A stretch of 64,000 nt of DNA from Acidovorax sp. (GTDB lineage Bacteria > Pseudomonadota > Gammaproteobacteria > Burkholderiales > Burkholderiaceae_C). The translations under genes and the position numbers were made by a program. The stretch spans positions 1 to 64,000 of the forward strand of contig JAUXZO010000099.1 of NCBI GenBank assembly GCA_030692685.1, in the 5' to 3' direction. Shown piece by piece: positions 1 through 8,472 of the stretch (positions are counted from its first letter, which is position 1; every line of letters begins with the position of its first letter). The notes beneath the pieces are model-generated. The model was given only the letters and a program-made list of their open reading frames with translations. It did no database searches and had not been told where the DNA came from.

Positions 1-114
1 GGTCGCCTTTCTTTTGGGTACTTTTCTTTGGCGAAGCAAAGAACAAGTACCTCGCCTGCCGGGGCGACTCCCGGCCTCCGCCCTCAGCCAAGGCACGCGG
101 CAACATCAGCGCCC

Positions 115-141
115 AGGCTTCGACAAGCTCAGCCCGAACGG
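115..141 (+). repeat. 27 bp dispersed repeat, copy 1
   Basis: Contains the core GGCTTCGACAAGCTCAGCCC followed by GAACGG. It differs by one base (A for G in the GACAGGCTC segment) from the copies at 162-188 and 211-237. The element recurs at 15047-15072 (reverse) and 49874-49900. Confidence 0.9.
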
Positions 142-161
142 TTGGGTGTGGTGAAGCGGAG

Positions 162-188
162 AGGCTTCGACAGGCTCAGCCCGAACGG
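162..188 (+). repeat. 27 bp dispersed repeat, copy 2
   Basis: Core GGCTTCGACAGGCTCAGCCC followed by GAACGG, the consensus form of the family in this window. It lies in the gene-free left edge. Confidence 0.9.
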
Positions 189-210
189 GCACTGGGGGAG
201 AGCGGCGCCC

Positions 211-237
211 AGGCTTCGACAGGCTCAGCCCGAACGG
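211..237 (+). repeat. 27 bp dispersed repeat, copy 3
   Basis: Identical over the core to copy 2. Three copies in about 120 bp make this a small cluster next to the 3' end of the EamA exporter gene. Confidence 0.9.
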
Positions 238-301
238 TTGGAGTCTGAAGAACAGGCCCCAACAGCCTCAGCCCGAAGCGCCTGCTCCATACATCCCCAG
301 A

Positions 302-1258
302 CTACCCAGCCCTCAACCCCATCAAAGCCGCCCGCCGAGCCACCCACCACGCCAACAACGCCTTGCCATACAAGATGAACCCCAGCGCCGCCCCAATCAA
401 CGGCAACGCCGCAAACACCCACCCCGTCAACAACTCCCCACCCAGCGCCACCCCTACCAACAATGCCACCGCCGGGTTCACAAACGAATAGCTGCCCGCC
501 AACGCCGACGACGTGTTCTGCAGCAGCCACAGGTAAGCATTCAGCGCGATCAGCGTGCCAAACACCAGCAGATAGACCCACGCCGCCCACGACTTGGCAC
601 TGACCTGCCCCAGTGCAGAAAGCGGCTCAAACAAGAGCGCCACCACCAGCCCCATCGCGCCCCCCACAAACCATTGCGCGGCCGAGGCCATGGCGGGTGC
701 GGGCAGCGACAACTTGCGCGAGGCGTACGAGCCGACGCTCCAGCACAGCGGGGCACCAAAGGCCAGCGCAGCGCCTAGCCAGGTGGCAGAAAAGTCGCCC
801 TCCAGGGCAAGCAGCAATGCGCCCACCACGCCCAGCGCCAGGCCGATCCAGCTGGTAACCGGAACGCGTTCACCGCCCCAGCGCGACCACAGCGCCAGCC
901 ACATTGGCATGGTGGTCACCACGGTCGCCATAAGGCCCGAACCAATGCCGAGCTTTTGCGCAAAGCCGATGAAGTTCATCGCCATAAACACCATCAGCCC
1001 ACCCACCAGCGCCGAGTTGCGCCACTGCTCTCGCGTGGGCAGTGCGTGCCCTTGCCACACGGCAATCAGCAGCATGACGCCGCCTGCGCACAGAAACCGG
1101 ATGGCGTTCATCAGCAAGGGCGGCATGGTTTGCAGCGCAATGCCAATGGCGAAATACGTGGTGCCCCACACCACGTACACCAGTAACAAGGCGACTGCCA
1201 CGGCCCAGTTACGCTGCGCGCGGGCTTGCGCGTTGAAAATTGTCGGCATATTCTTCAC
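302..1258 (-). CDS. EamA/DMT-family exporter
   Basis: A 318-residue integral membrane protein with about ten hydrophobic segments in two similar halves, the usual size and layout of drug/metabolite transporters with paired EamA domains. The early segment with VVWGTTYFAIG and the later PLCWSVGSYASRK resemble YedA/PecM-type exporters. A second in-frame ATG lies three codons downstream. It is divergent from an Lrp/AsnC regulator 61 bp away, an arrangement typical of amino-acid or metabolite exporters controlled by their neighbour. Family assignment is firm; the substrate is unknown. Confidence 0.85.
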   Translation of the reverse strand: MKNMPTIFNAQARAQRNWAVAVALLLVYVVWGTTYFAIGIALQTMPPLLMNAIRFLCAGGVMLLIAVWQGHALPTREQWRNSALVGGLMVFMAMNFIGFAQKLGIGSGLMATVVTTMPMWLALWSRWGGERVPVTSWIGLALGVVGALLLALEGDFSATWLGAALAFGAPLCWSVGSYASRKLSLPAPAMASAAQWFVGGAMGLVVALLFEPLSALGQVSAKSWAAWVYLLVFGTLIALNAYLWLLQNTSSALAGSYSFVNPAVALLVGVALGGELLTGWVFAALPLIGAALGFILYGKALLAWWVARRAALMGLRAG

Positions 1259-1277
1259 CTGACCGAATAATTTATGG

Positions 1278-1299
1278 GAATCCGAAGGATTTCGGAATT
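1278..1299. promoter_or_regulatory. Imperfect palindrome between eamA and lrp-like gene
   Basis: GAATCCGAA and its imperfect inverted copy TTCGGAATT flank a short centre in the 61 bp divergent spacer. The position suits an operator for the Lrp-type regulator acting on both genes. This is a prediction from symmetry only. Confidence 0.35.
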
Positions 1300-1319
1300 T
1301 TTACCAAAATCAACGCCGT

Positions 1320-1808
1320 ATGCAAGCAAATATTCAGACAGATGACATGGACGCCAGAATTATTTCGGCGTTGGGGGCGGATGGCCGACGTTCCTATGCC
1401 GACGTGGGCGCTGAAGTAGGCCTGTCTACTGCTGCGGTACACGAGCGGGTGAAAAAGCTGCTGGACAAGGGCGTGATTCGCCGGTTTTCCATCAGCGTGG
1501 ACCCGGAGCGCGTGGGGCTGAACTTCACCGCGTTTGTGGCGATTCGCAACGACGGCGGCATCCACTGCCGCGACGTGGCGCCCCGCCTGCGTGCCATGCC
1601 GCAGGTAGAAGAGCTGCACAGCGTGGCGGGCGAATACGACTTTCTGGCCAAGGTGCGCACCACGCACCCCCGGGCGCTGGAAGACGTGATCTACGAGATC
1701 AAAGCCATCGCCGGCGTCGCGCGCACCACCAGCACCGTGGTGCTCAATACCGAGTTTGAAGACCGGCCGCTGGACCTAACCTGGATGACGACCACCAAAG
1801 CCGAATGA
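1320..1808 (+). CDS. Lrp/AsnC-family transcriptional regulator
   Basis: 162 residues, typical for the family. An N-terminal winged helix-turn-helix (about residues 10-60: DARIISALGADGRRSYADVG, then GLSTAAVHERVKKL) is followed by a RAM/AsnC ligand-binding domain including the SVAGEYDFLAKV segment. A second start at M10 (1347), just before the HTH, is possible. It probably regulates the divergent EamA exporter in response to an amino acid or related metabolite; that link is inferred from position. Confidence 0.88.
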   Translation: MQANIQTDDMDARIISALGADGRRSYADVGAEVGLSTAAVHERVKKLLDKGVIRRFSISVDPERVGLNFTAFVAIRNDGGIHCRDVAPRLRAMPQVEELHSVAGEYDFLAKVRTTHPRALEDVIYEIKAIAGVARTTSTVVLNTEFEDRPLDLTWMTTTKAE

Positions 1809-1870
1809 CCCCCGGCGGTAGCAACGCACGCCAGCCTTCGCGCAGGGCCTTCACTGCGTGCGCGCGGGCA

Positions 1871-2473
1871 TCAAGCCGGGTGAGCGATGGCTGCGGAGCT
1901 GTGTGCCAACGAGCCGACTGGCGCTACTGGCATCCCCTCATCGGCCAGTGCGCGTGTGATCGCCAGGTAATGGGCCAGGGGCGGCGTTGCCAGCCCGGGC
2001 ACCTTGGCATGGTCGTCGTAGCGGCGCAGCCGGATGGCCTCTTGCGCAAAGGGCTGGCCTGCAAAGCGCTCTGCGTCGGGCCCTGAAAACGGCCCGCCCT
2101 GCAGCACCAGACTGTGCTGCGATGCAGGCGACAGCGCCTCCCAGTAGCCGGGCTCTACCGCACACAAATAACGCTTGGCATCCACATGCAGGCGAATGGG
2201 CTCCAGCACTGCATCCGGCAGCAGGCCGCGCAAAAACGGCAGGGCTACGTACTGGTGCAGATCGTCCTGCCCTGCCGCGCCGCCACTGGGTGCGAGAAGG
2301 TGGCCCAGGTCGTGCAGCAGCGCAGCTGCAGTGGTGGCCGCTGTTTCGCCCGCCTGCTCGGCCAGTTGCGCGCACTGAAGCGCGTGTTCCAGCTGACTGA
2401 CTGCCTCGCGCCCATACTGGTGAAAGCCCCGGGTCGCAAGCAGGTGTTCGATGTCTGCATAGGTAAGTGCCAT
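1871..2473 (-). CDS. HD-domain protein of phosphonate operons, PhnZ-like
   Basis: 200 residues starting at MALTYADIEH, 14 bp after phnE; a longer open frame upstream lacks family sequence. It matches the HDIG proteins associated with phosphonate degradation operons. Possible metal ligands are Y20, E23, H30, H54-D55, H73, H96 and D153/D154. The spacing Y-x2-E-x6-H-x23-HD equals that of PhnZ as I recall it (Y24, E27, H34, H58-D59), a mixed-valent di-iron oxygenase that splits the C-P bond of 1-hydroxyphosphonates. If so, it gives an oxidative route beside C-P lyase, but no PhnY/TmpA-type hydroxylase partner is in the window. The last gene of the phnCDE unit. Confidence 0.8.
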   Translation of the reverse strand: MALTYADIEHLLATRGFHQYGREAVSQLEHALQCAQLAEQAGETAATTAAALLHDLGHLLAPSGGAAGQDDLHQYVALPFLRGLLPDAVLEPIRLHVDAKRYLCAVEPGYWEALSPASQHSLVLQGGPFSGPDAERFAGQPFAQEAIRLRRYDDHAKVPGLATPPLAHYLAITRALADEGMPVAPVGSLAHSSAAIAHPA

Positions 2474-2487
2474 GGTGGTTCTCCCGG

Positions 2488-3294
2488 TCAGATCAGGGTC
2501 TTGCGGATGCGGGCCGACACCACGTCGATCGCGCTCACGGTGACAACGATGATCAGCATGACTGCGCAGGTCTCGGCGTACTGAAAGCCGCGAATGATCT
2601 CCCAAAGCACCACGCCGATACCGCCCGCACCCACCATGCCCACCACAGACGCAGATCGCACGTTGGCTTCAAAGCGATACAGGGTGTAGGAGATCCACAG
2701 CGGCATCACCTGCGGAATCACGCCATAGATGATTTCGTGCAGGGCGCTGGCACCGGTAGAGCGGATGCCCTCGACCGGTTGGGGGTCGATGGCCTCCACG
2801 GCTTCAGAGAACAGTTTGGCCAGCGTGCCCGAGGTATGTATCCACAGCGCCAGCACACCCGCAAACGGCCCCAGACCGACGGCCACCACGAACAGCATCG
2901 CAAACACCATCTCATTGATCGCGCGGAACGCATCGAGCAAGCGGCGAACCGGCTGGTACACCCACCACGGCACGATGTTGGACGACGCCAGCAGCGCCAG
3001 CGGTACGGCGGTGACGACTGCAAGGGCGGTACCCCACAGCGCGATCTGCAACGTGACCAGCATCTCCTGCACATACAGCGACCACTGGCCAAAGTTGGGC
3101 GGAAAGAACTCCGCCGCATAGCGGGCCATGTTGCCCGAGTCGTTCCACAGGTCGAGCGGGCGCATGTCTGCGCCCTTCCACGAGGCGGCCAGCAACACGA
3201 GCAGGATGCCCCAGGAAAAGTACCAAGCCAGGCTGCGCTTGGGCGCCGTGGTGCCGGCCAGGGTGGCTAGCGAAGGATTCAGAGTAGAAGACAT
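2488..3294 (-). CDS. phnE: Phosphonate ABC transporter permease PhnE
   Basis: 268 residues from MSSTLNPSL; an upstream TTG four codons earlier is the alternative. Several transmembrane segments and the ABC-importer EAA-type loop ([19 protein letters not shown]) identify the inner-membrane permease of the PhnCDE phosphonate importer. It lies 37 bp after phnD and 14 bp before the HD-domain gene. Only one permease gene is present, so a homodimer is expected. Confidence 0.92.
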   Translation of the reverse strand: MSSTLNPSLATLAGTTAPKRSLAWYFSWGILLVLLAASWKGADMRPLDLWNDSGNMARYAAEFFPPNFGQWSLYVQEMLVTLQIALWGTALAVVTAVPLALLASSNIVPWWVYQPVRRLLDAFRAINEMVFAMLFVVAVGLGPFAGVLALWIHTSGTLAKLFSEAVEAIDPQPVEGIRSTGASALHEIIYGVIPQVMPLWISYTLYRFEANVRSASVVGMVGAGGIGVVLWEIIRGFQYAETCAVMLIIVVTVSAIDVVSARIRKTLI

Positions 3295-3331
3295 GGAGAC
3301 CCCCAAGGCTGCGATAACAAACGGCCAGCGA

Positions 3332-4276
3332 TTACTTCAGCGAAGCCAGCTGCTGGTCGATCTCGGCCAGGCGGGTCTTTTTGTCGCCATCGGTCAACGT
3401 GGAGTCGGCCTCGATCTTGTTGCGCTTGCCAAACAGGTCAAGTTGGCGGATGGGTATGAGCTGCGCGTTGGTCGATGGCTTGAAGCCCGACAGCTTGGAT
3501 ATCTTCATCACGATCTCTTTCTCACGCGCATCGGTCTTGGCGTAGTTGTAGAAAAAGTCCTTGATCTTGGTCTTGGTGGCTTCAGGCATTTCCTTGTTCA
3601 GGACCAGTGGGTCCAACGCGATCAGCGGCGAGGTCCAGACGATCTTGATGTCCTTGAACTTTTCGCGCTGGCGTTCCTTGATCTTCTCCAGGTTCTCGCT
3701 GTTGTTGGTGGCCACGTCCACCTGTTTGTTGGCCACGGCCAGCGCGTTGGTTTCGTGGTTGGCGCTGCGCACCACCTTGAAATGGGTCTTTACGTCGACC
3801 TTGTTCTGCGCAAAGGCGTAGTAGCCAGGCACCAGAAAACCTGAAGTGGAATTGGGGTCACCGTTTCCAAAGCTCAGCGACTTGCCGTTCTTGAGCACAT
3901 CGTCCAGCGTGTTGTGAGGGCTGTCTTTGTGCACGATCAGGTGCGAGTAATAGCCCTGCGTCCCGTCCGCGTTGACCATCTGCGCGAACACTTCGCCGTT
4001 GGCACGGTCCACGGCTTCCATGGCGGACTTGTTGCCCAGCCATGCCACCTGCACCTTGTTAAAACGCATGCCTTCAATGATGCCCGCGTAATCTGGCGCA
4101 AAAAACGCGCGGATCTTGAAACCCGTCTGTTTGGCCATGTCGTCGAGCAGGGGCTGCCAGTCGGCCTTGAGGTTTTGGGTGGCTTCGGTCGAGATGATGC
4201 CGAAGTTGATTTCCTGGGCATAAGCGCCCGAAAAACCCAGGCCTAAAGCCAGGGAGATGCACAGTTTCTTGAACAT
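3332..4276 (-). CDS. phnD: Phosphonate ABC transporter periplasmic binding protein PhnD
   Basis: 314 residues with a clear Sec signal peptide ([20 protein letters not shown], cleavage after AYA). The mature protein begins [19 protein letters not shown], typical of PhnD, and carries the family's STSG ligand-binding segment ([14 protein letters not shown]). A GGAG ribosome-binding site lies about 8 bases before the ATG. It delivers phosphonates to PhnE/PhnC. The ligand could also be phosphite, a phosphate ester or an arsonate; sequence alone does not decide. Confidence 0.93.
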   Translation of the reverse strand: MFKKLCISLALGLGFSGAYAQEINFGIISTEATQNLKADWQPLLDDMAKQTGFKIRAFFAPDYAGIIEGMRFNKVQVAWLGNKSAMEAVDRANGEVFAQMVNADGTQGYYSHLIVHKDSPHNTLDDVLKNGKSLSFGNGDPNSTSGFLVPGYYAFAQNKVDVKTHFKVVRSANHETNALAVANKQVDVATNNSENLEKIKERQREKFKDIKIVWTSPLIALDPLVLNKEMPEATKTKIKDFFYNYAKTDAREKEIVMKISKLSGFKPSTNAQLIPIRQLDLFGKRNKIEADSTLTDGDKKTRLAEIDQQLASLK

Positions 4277-4334
4277 TGGAAGAACTCCGAAGGGGTGAAG
4301 GGGAAAACAGGGGTCAGCTCAGCTCGCGAGGCAA

Positions 4335-5195
4335 TCAGGCGGCTCTGGCCAGCGCAGGGGCCCATTGCGGAGCAAGGGTTGCCACAGGCACCAACGTGGG
4401 TTGCGCAAGCGTGGCGTCGGCCAGGATCTCATCGGCGTGCACGCCATACAGGCTGCGCAACAAGGCGGGTGTGAGCGCTGCCGAGGGGCCGTCGTACACC
4501 ACCTGCCCCTGGTGCAGGGCCACCACGCGCGGGCAGTATTTGATGGCCACATCGACCTGGTGCAAAGACACGATGACGGTGCTGCGGTCTTCGCGGTTGA
4601 TGCGCGCCAGAATGTCCATGACCTTGCGCGAGGATTCGGGGTCTAGCGACGCAATAGGCTCGTCGGCCAGCACTACCTTGGCGCCCTGCACCAGCGTGCG
4701 TGCAATGGCTGCACGCTGCTGCTGTCCGCCTGACAGGGTCGAGGCCCGCTGCGCATGGCATTCGGCAATGCCCACGCGGCCCAGCGCCTCCAGTGCCAGA
4801 GCGCGCTCGTGCGGCTTGAACATGCGCAGCCACCCACGCCAGCGGGGGGTGCGGTGCAGCAGCCCCACCAGCACATTCATCAGCACCGGAAGGCGGTCCA
4901 CCAAATTGAATTGCTGGAACACGAAACCTACCTGTGAGCGCACCGCACGGATGTCGCTGTGGATGCGGCCAGCGCGCTGCACGCAGCGGCCATCCACCTC
5001 GATGAGCGACTCGCTGGAAGCGTCGGCCACCGCCAGACCTGCGATGTGGCGCAGCAAGGTGGACTTGCCAGACCCGGATGCACCGATCAGCGCCACCATC
5101 TCACCCGGTTGCACGGTCAGGTTGATGTCACGCAGGGCGTGTTTTCCGTTGGCGAAATGCTTGTTCAGTTGCTGGATGCGCAGTGCTGCTGACAT
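4335..5195 (-). CDS. phnC: Phosphonate ABC transporter ATPase PhnC
   Basis: 286-residue ATPase with Walker [10 protein letters not shown], signature LSGGQQQR and Walker [14 protein letters not shown]. The start is set by AAGGAG about 7 bases upstream. It is the first gene of the phnC-D-E-HD unit, separated from phnM by 136 bp that hold a PhnF-type palindrome at 5219-5234, so it probably has its own regulated promoter. Confidence 0.93.
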   Translation of the reverse strand: MSAALRIQQLNKHFANGKHALRDINLTVQPGEMVALIGASGSGKSTLLRHIAGLAVADASSESLIEVDGRCVQRAGRIHSDIRAVRSQVGFVFQQFNLVDRLPVLMNVLVGLLHRTPRWRGWLRMFKPHERALALEALGRVGIAECHAQRASTLSGGQQQRAAIARTLVQGAKVVLADEPIASLDPESSRKVMDILARINREDRSTVIVSLHQVDVAIKYCPRVVALHQGQVVYDGPSAALTPALLRSLYGVHADEILADATLAQPTLVPVATLAPQWAPALARAA

Positions 5196-5218
5196 GGAGA
5201 ATCTCCTTGGAGGCGTTA

Positions 5219-5234
5219 AGTCGTCTAGACAACT
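5219..5234. promoter_or_regulatory. Predicted PhnF operator in front of phnC
   Basis: AGTCGTCTAGACAACT is a 16 bp near-perfect palindrome 23 bp upstream of the phnC start. Its core TCGTCTAGACAA differs at two positions from TTGTATAGACAA between phnG and phnF. Mycobacterial PhnF is known to bind TGGTATAGACCA, the same architecture. Binding here is inferred. Confidence 0.7.
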
Positions 5235-5331
5235 GAAGTGTGGTCGCGGCGCATGACAGTGCTTTGACAGTTGAAAGAAGTTTGGGTGTCAGTCAGACCG
5301 GGCAGGCAATCGACACTGGCTCAGGCTGGCG

Positions 5332-6486
5332 CTACAGCACGCGCTGCCCTTCTCGCCACACCCCCCGAACCACGGCTTGCTGGCCGCCGCAGGGCAGTTC
5401 GGCCATGTGCACCTGCACCAGATCGGCACGCAGACCCGGTGCCAGCTCGCCCCGGTCGGCCATGCCGCAGGCCCGTGCGGGGTTGCGGGTCACCATGGCT
5501 ACAGCCTGCGGCAGCGTCAACACCTCGTCGTGCACCAGCCGCATCACGGCGCTCATAAGGCTGCCGGGCACGTAGTCGGAAGAGAGGATGTCCAGAAAAC
5601 CCGCACGCGCCAGGTCGGCCGCTGCCACGTTGCCCGAGTGCGAGCCACCGCGCACCACGTTGGGCCCACCCATGACAGTAAGCAGGCCCCGCTCGTGCGC
5701 AGCTTGTGCCGCCGCCAGCGTGGTGGGAAATTCAGACATGGCGGCCCCTTCGGCATGGGCCTGCTCCACATGCGCCACCGTGGTGTCGTCATGGCTGGCC
5801 AACGAGATGCCATGGGTGCGGCAGTACTGGACAAAGTACGCACGGTGCGGTTCGGCGTACTGCGCCTGCAGGGTGGCCGCATGCTCCACCTGGCGCTCGA
5901 ACTTCTCTGAGCTCCAGCCCTTTTTGCCGGTGTAGTAGGTGCGCGCCTGCTCAATGTTCTCCCACTGGCGCTGGCCAGGGGTGTGGTCCATCAACGAGAT
6001 CAGCGACAAGCGCGGGTGGCCGTGAAAGGGCTCGAACAGGTCAATGGTGTTGGGCGCAGGCAATTCGCAGCGCACATGCAAGTGGTGGTCCGCCCGCAGC
6101 AAGTTGCGTTCAGTGCAGATGTCAATAGTGTTGAGCACCCGGTTCCAGGCGCTGCCGCGCAGGCTGTCTACATCCGCCTCGCCCACACCCAGGGCGTCGA
6201 GCACGGTGGTGATGCCCGCTGCCGCAATCTCTGCGTCATGCGCCAGCAGTGCGGGCATCTCGGCCCACTGCACCTTCGGGCGCGGCATGAGGTGGCGCTC
6301 GAAGTTGTCGGTGTGCACCTCCACCAGCCCGGGCAGCAAATAGTCGCCGCCCAGGTCGATGCCCTGCAGCGCCGAAGTGGCACCGCCGCTCAGCGCGTCA
6401 ATGCGGCCATCTGCCACGTGAAGGCTGCCTTGCACCACCTCGCCAGGCAGCACCATGCGGGCGTTCTTGAACACGGCGGAACTCAT
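5332..6486 (-). CDS. phnM: PhnM, ribose 1-methylphosphonate 5-triphosphate diphosphatase
   Basis: 384-residue amidohydrolase-fold enzyme with the PhnM segments DYLLPGLVEVHTDNFERH (metal site), FEPFHGHPRLSLISLMDHTPGQRQ and the C-terminal LSSDYVPGSLM. It removes pyrophosphate from ribose-1-phosphonate 5-triphosphate, the step before PhnJ. Its start overlaps the phnL stop by 4 bp (ATGA), showing translational coupling. It is the last gene of the C-P lyase unit. Confidence 0.93.
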   Translation of the reverse strand: MSSAVFKNARMVLPGEVVQGSLHVADGRIDALSGGATSALQGIDLGGDYLLPGLVEVHTDNFERHLMPRPKVQWAEMPALLAHDAEIAAAGITTVLDALGVGEADVDSLRGSAWNRVLNTIDICTERNLLRADHHLHVRCELPAPNTIDLFEPFHGHPRLSLISLMDHTPGQRQWENIEQARTYYTGKKGWSSEKFERQVEHAATLQAQYAEPHRAYFVQYCRTHGISLASHDDTTVAHVEQAHAEGAAMSEFPTTLAAAQAAHERGLLTVMGGPNVVRGGSHSGNVAAADLARAGFLDILSSDYVPGSLMSAVMRLVHDEVLTLPQAVAMVTRNPARACGMADRGELAPGLRADLVQVHMAELPCGGQQAVVRGVWREGQRVL

Positions 6487-7217
6487 GCGGCACCCCCGCG
6501 AAAGTCGCCCACGTTCACACGGCGGGTGGCGACGGCGGCGCCCACATGAACATCGTGGAAGATGCCCACCAATGCTGCACCGCGCTCCGCCGCCTCACGG
6601 ATGAGGGCGATCACCGTCTCGGTGTTGGCGGTGTCGAGCGAAGCCGTTGGCTCGTCCAGCAAAAGCAGCGGCTTGGGCTTGATCATGTTGCGGGCGATGT
6701 TGATGCGCTGCTGCTCGCCGCCCGAAAACGTGGCAGGTGGCAAGTGCCACAGCCGCTCGGGGATGCGCAGGCGCGCCAGCCATTGGCGCGCCTTCTCCCG
6801 CGCAGCCTCCAGCGCGGCGGGATCGTCGCCTGCGTCTTCCGCCAGCGGCTCCGCCACCACATCGAGCGCCGAAACGCGGGGAATCACGCGCAAAAACTGG
6901 CTGACGTAGCCCACGGTGTCTCTGCGCATCTGCACCAGGTCGCGCGGAGTGGCCTGGGTCACATCGACCAGCGCGCCCGATGCCGAGCGCACGGTAATGC
7001 GCCCCTCGGTGGCGCGGTAGTTGGCATAGACCATCTTGAGCAGCGTGCTCTTGCCCATGCCAGAAGGCCCATCCAGCACCACGCACTCGCCGGGCTGCAC
7101 GCGCAGGTCCACCCCTTCGAGCACGCGCAGTTCAATACCGCTTTGGTGGTGCAGGGTAAAGCGCTTGGCCACACCCTCCATTTGCAGGATGGGTGCATCA
7201 AATGGGGTATTCATCAT
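6483..7217 (-). CDS. phnL: C-P lyase ABC-type protein PhnL
   Basis: 244-residue ABC-type ATPase without a cognate permease: Walker A GPSGMGKST, signature FSGGEQQR, Walker B LLLLDEPTASLD. PhnL works with PhnGHI in forming the phosphonate-ribose triphosphate and associates with the core complex. It overlaps phnK and phnM by 4 bp each. Confidence 0.92.
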   Translation of the reverse strand: MMNTPFDAPILQMEGVAKRFTLHHQSGIELRVLEGVDLRVQPGECVVLDGPSGMGKSTLLKMVYANYRATEGRITVRSASGALVDVTQATPRDLVQMRRDTVGYVSQFLRVIPRVSALDVVAEPLAEDAGDDPAALEAAREKARQWLARLRIPERLWHLPPATFSGGEQQRINIARNMIKPKPLLLLDEPTASLDTANTETVIALIREAAERGAALVGIFHDVHVGAAVATRRVNVGDFRGGAA

Positions 7218-8002
7218 GGCTGGAGTACCGAAGAAACAAGAAGCTGGGTGTAAGGGTGTTGCGGGTCGTCCAGCACCTGGTCGGTGAGGCCGGACTCGAC
7301 AACGTGGCCGCGCTGCATCACGACCATGCGGTGCGCAAGCAAACGGGCCACAGCCAGGTCGTGCGTGACCACAATGGCCGCCAGCTGCATCTGCCGCGTG
7401 AGCTGGCGCAGCATGTCCAACAGGCGCGCCTGCACAGAGACATCCAGGCCCGAGGTGGGTTCATCCATGAACACCAGGCGCGGCTGCGTGACCAGGTTGC
7501 GCGCGATCTGCAGGCGCTGGCGCATGCCGCCCGAAAAAGTGCGCGGGGCGTCGTCGATCCGGGCTGGGTCAATCTCCACGCGCTGCAGCCATTCGGTGGC
7601 GGTGGCACGCAGGCGGCCGTAATGGCGCTCGCCCAGGCCCATCAGGCGCTCTCCCACGTTGGCACCGGCCGATACATCCATGCGCAGGCCATCGGCCGCG
7701 TTCTGGTGCACAAAGCCCCAGTCGGTGCGGGCGAGCAGTCGCTGCTGGGCTTCGGTCATGGCGTACACGTCCTGCAGTTCGCCGCTGCGCTGGCGAAACT
7801 GCACCGTGCCTTCGTCCGGCGCGCTGCGCGCGGCAATGGCGTTGAGCAGCGTGGACTTGCCAGAGCCCGACTCGCCCACCACTGCCAGTACCTCGCCAGG
7901 CCACAGGTCAAAAGAAGCGCCTTGCAGCGCCACACGGTCGCCGTAGCGTTTGCCCACGTTGCGCACGCTCAGCAGCGGCTCGGTAGAAGGTGCGTTGTTC
8001 AT
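7214..8002 (-). CDS. phnK: C-P lyase ABC-type protein PhnK
   Basis: 262-residue ABC ATPase resembling peptide-importer ATPases (Walker A GESGSGKST; Walker B LVFMDEPTSGLDVSVQ). PhnK docks on PhnJ in the E. coli C-P lyase complex. Here the phnO-like acetyltransferase gene separates it from phnJ, with 4 bp overlaps on both sides. Confidence 0.92.
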   Translation of the reverse strand: MNNAPSTEPLLSVRNVGKRYGDRVALQGASFDLWPGEVLAVVGESGSGKSTLLNAIAARSAPDEGTVQFRQRSGELQDVYAMTEAQQRLLARTDWGFVHQNAADGLRMDVSAGANVGERLMGLGERHYGRLRATATEWLQRVEIDPARIDDAPRTFSGGMRQRLQIARNLVTQPRLVFMDEPTSGLDVSVQARLLDMLRQLTRQMQLAAIVVTHDLAVARLLAHRMVVMQRGHVVESGLTDQVLDDPQHPYTQLLVSSVLQP

Positions 8003-8472
8003 GTCAATGTGTCCACAACAAAACTAAGGCCGTGCTGTGCAAAGCCCAACGATTCATAAAAAGCATGCGCGTCAGCGCGGCGCGCGTTGGACGAGAGCGC
8101 GAGCTTGTAGCAACCCGCTTCACGCGCCTGTTGCATGGCGTGGGCCATCATCAGGCGGCCAATGCCGCGCCCTTGGTGCGCGGGCGCCACCACCACGTCT
8201 TCGGCGATGGCCGAGGGCGCGCCCCGGTGCGCCAGGTTGTGCATGATGAGCAGCGCATAGGTACCCACTACTGCGCCCTGCGCCGCCCCCTGCGCGGGAG
8301 CTTCGCAGGCCACCCATAGCCGGTAGCTGGGGTAACGCGCAAACTGGGTCCAGACAGCTTGCGCTTCCTCCACAGTCAACCCGTTTGCAGGGCTGTCTTC
8401 AATGGCCGCATACAGCGTCAGCACACTCTCCAGGTCTGCCTGGGTTGCCTCACGAATGTGAACGGTGCTCAT
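7999..8472 (-). CDS. phnO: GNAT N-acetyltransferase, PhnO-like
   Basis: 157 residues from MSTVHIREATQADLESVL, whose ATG overlaps the phnJ stop by 4 bp; longer frames upstream lie inside phnJ. The acetyl-CoA loop VVVAPAHQGRGIGRLMM and FYESLGF are diagnostic of GNAT enzymes. PhnO acetylates aminoalkylphosphonates, which removes the toxicity of aminomethylphosphonate-type substrates. In E. coli phnO lies after phnN; here it sits between phnJ and phnK. Specificity is inferred from context. Confidence 0.8.
   Translation of the reverse strand: MSTVHIREATQADLESVLTLYAAIEDSPANGLTVEEAQAVWTQFARYPSYRLWVACEAPAQGAAQGAVVGTYALLIMHNLAHRGAPSAIAEDVVVAPAHQGRGIGRLMMAHAMQQAREAGCYKLALSSNARRADAHAFYESLGFAQHGLSFVVDTLT

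Larger units (their letters stand above)
1..301. other. Gene-free, repeat-rich left edge
   Basis: I see no credible gene here. Bases 17-51 form an imperfect inverted repeat (GGTACTTTTCTTTG, a short loop, then CAAAGAACAAGTACC), a sequence I recognise as a common dispersed element of Comamonadaceae. It is followed by three copies of a 27 bp repeat. The only open frame across the stretch translates the repeats themselves and has a composition unlike a real protein. Confidence 0.7.

Noticed and set aside
115..237. Possible CRISPR array from three close repeats
   Set aside because: Spacing is irregular (20 and 22 bp gaps), the element also occurs singly far away, and no cas genes are near.
28..378. 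116-residue open frame at the left edge
   Set aside because: It translates the 27 bp repeats (recurring RLRQAQPERL) and ends inside the EamA gene.
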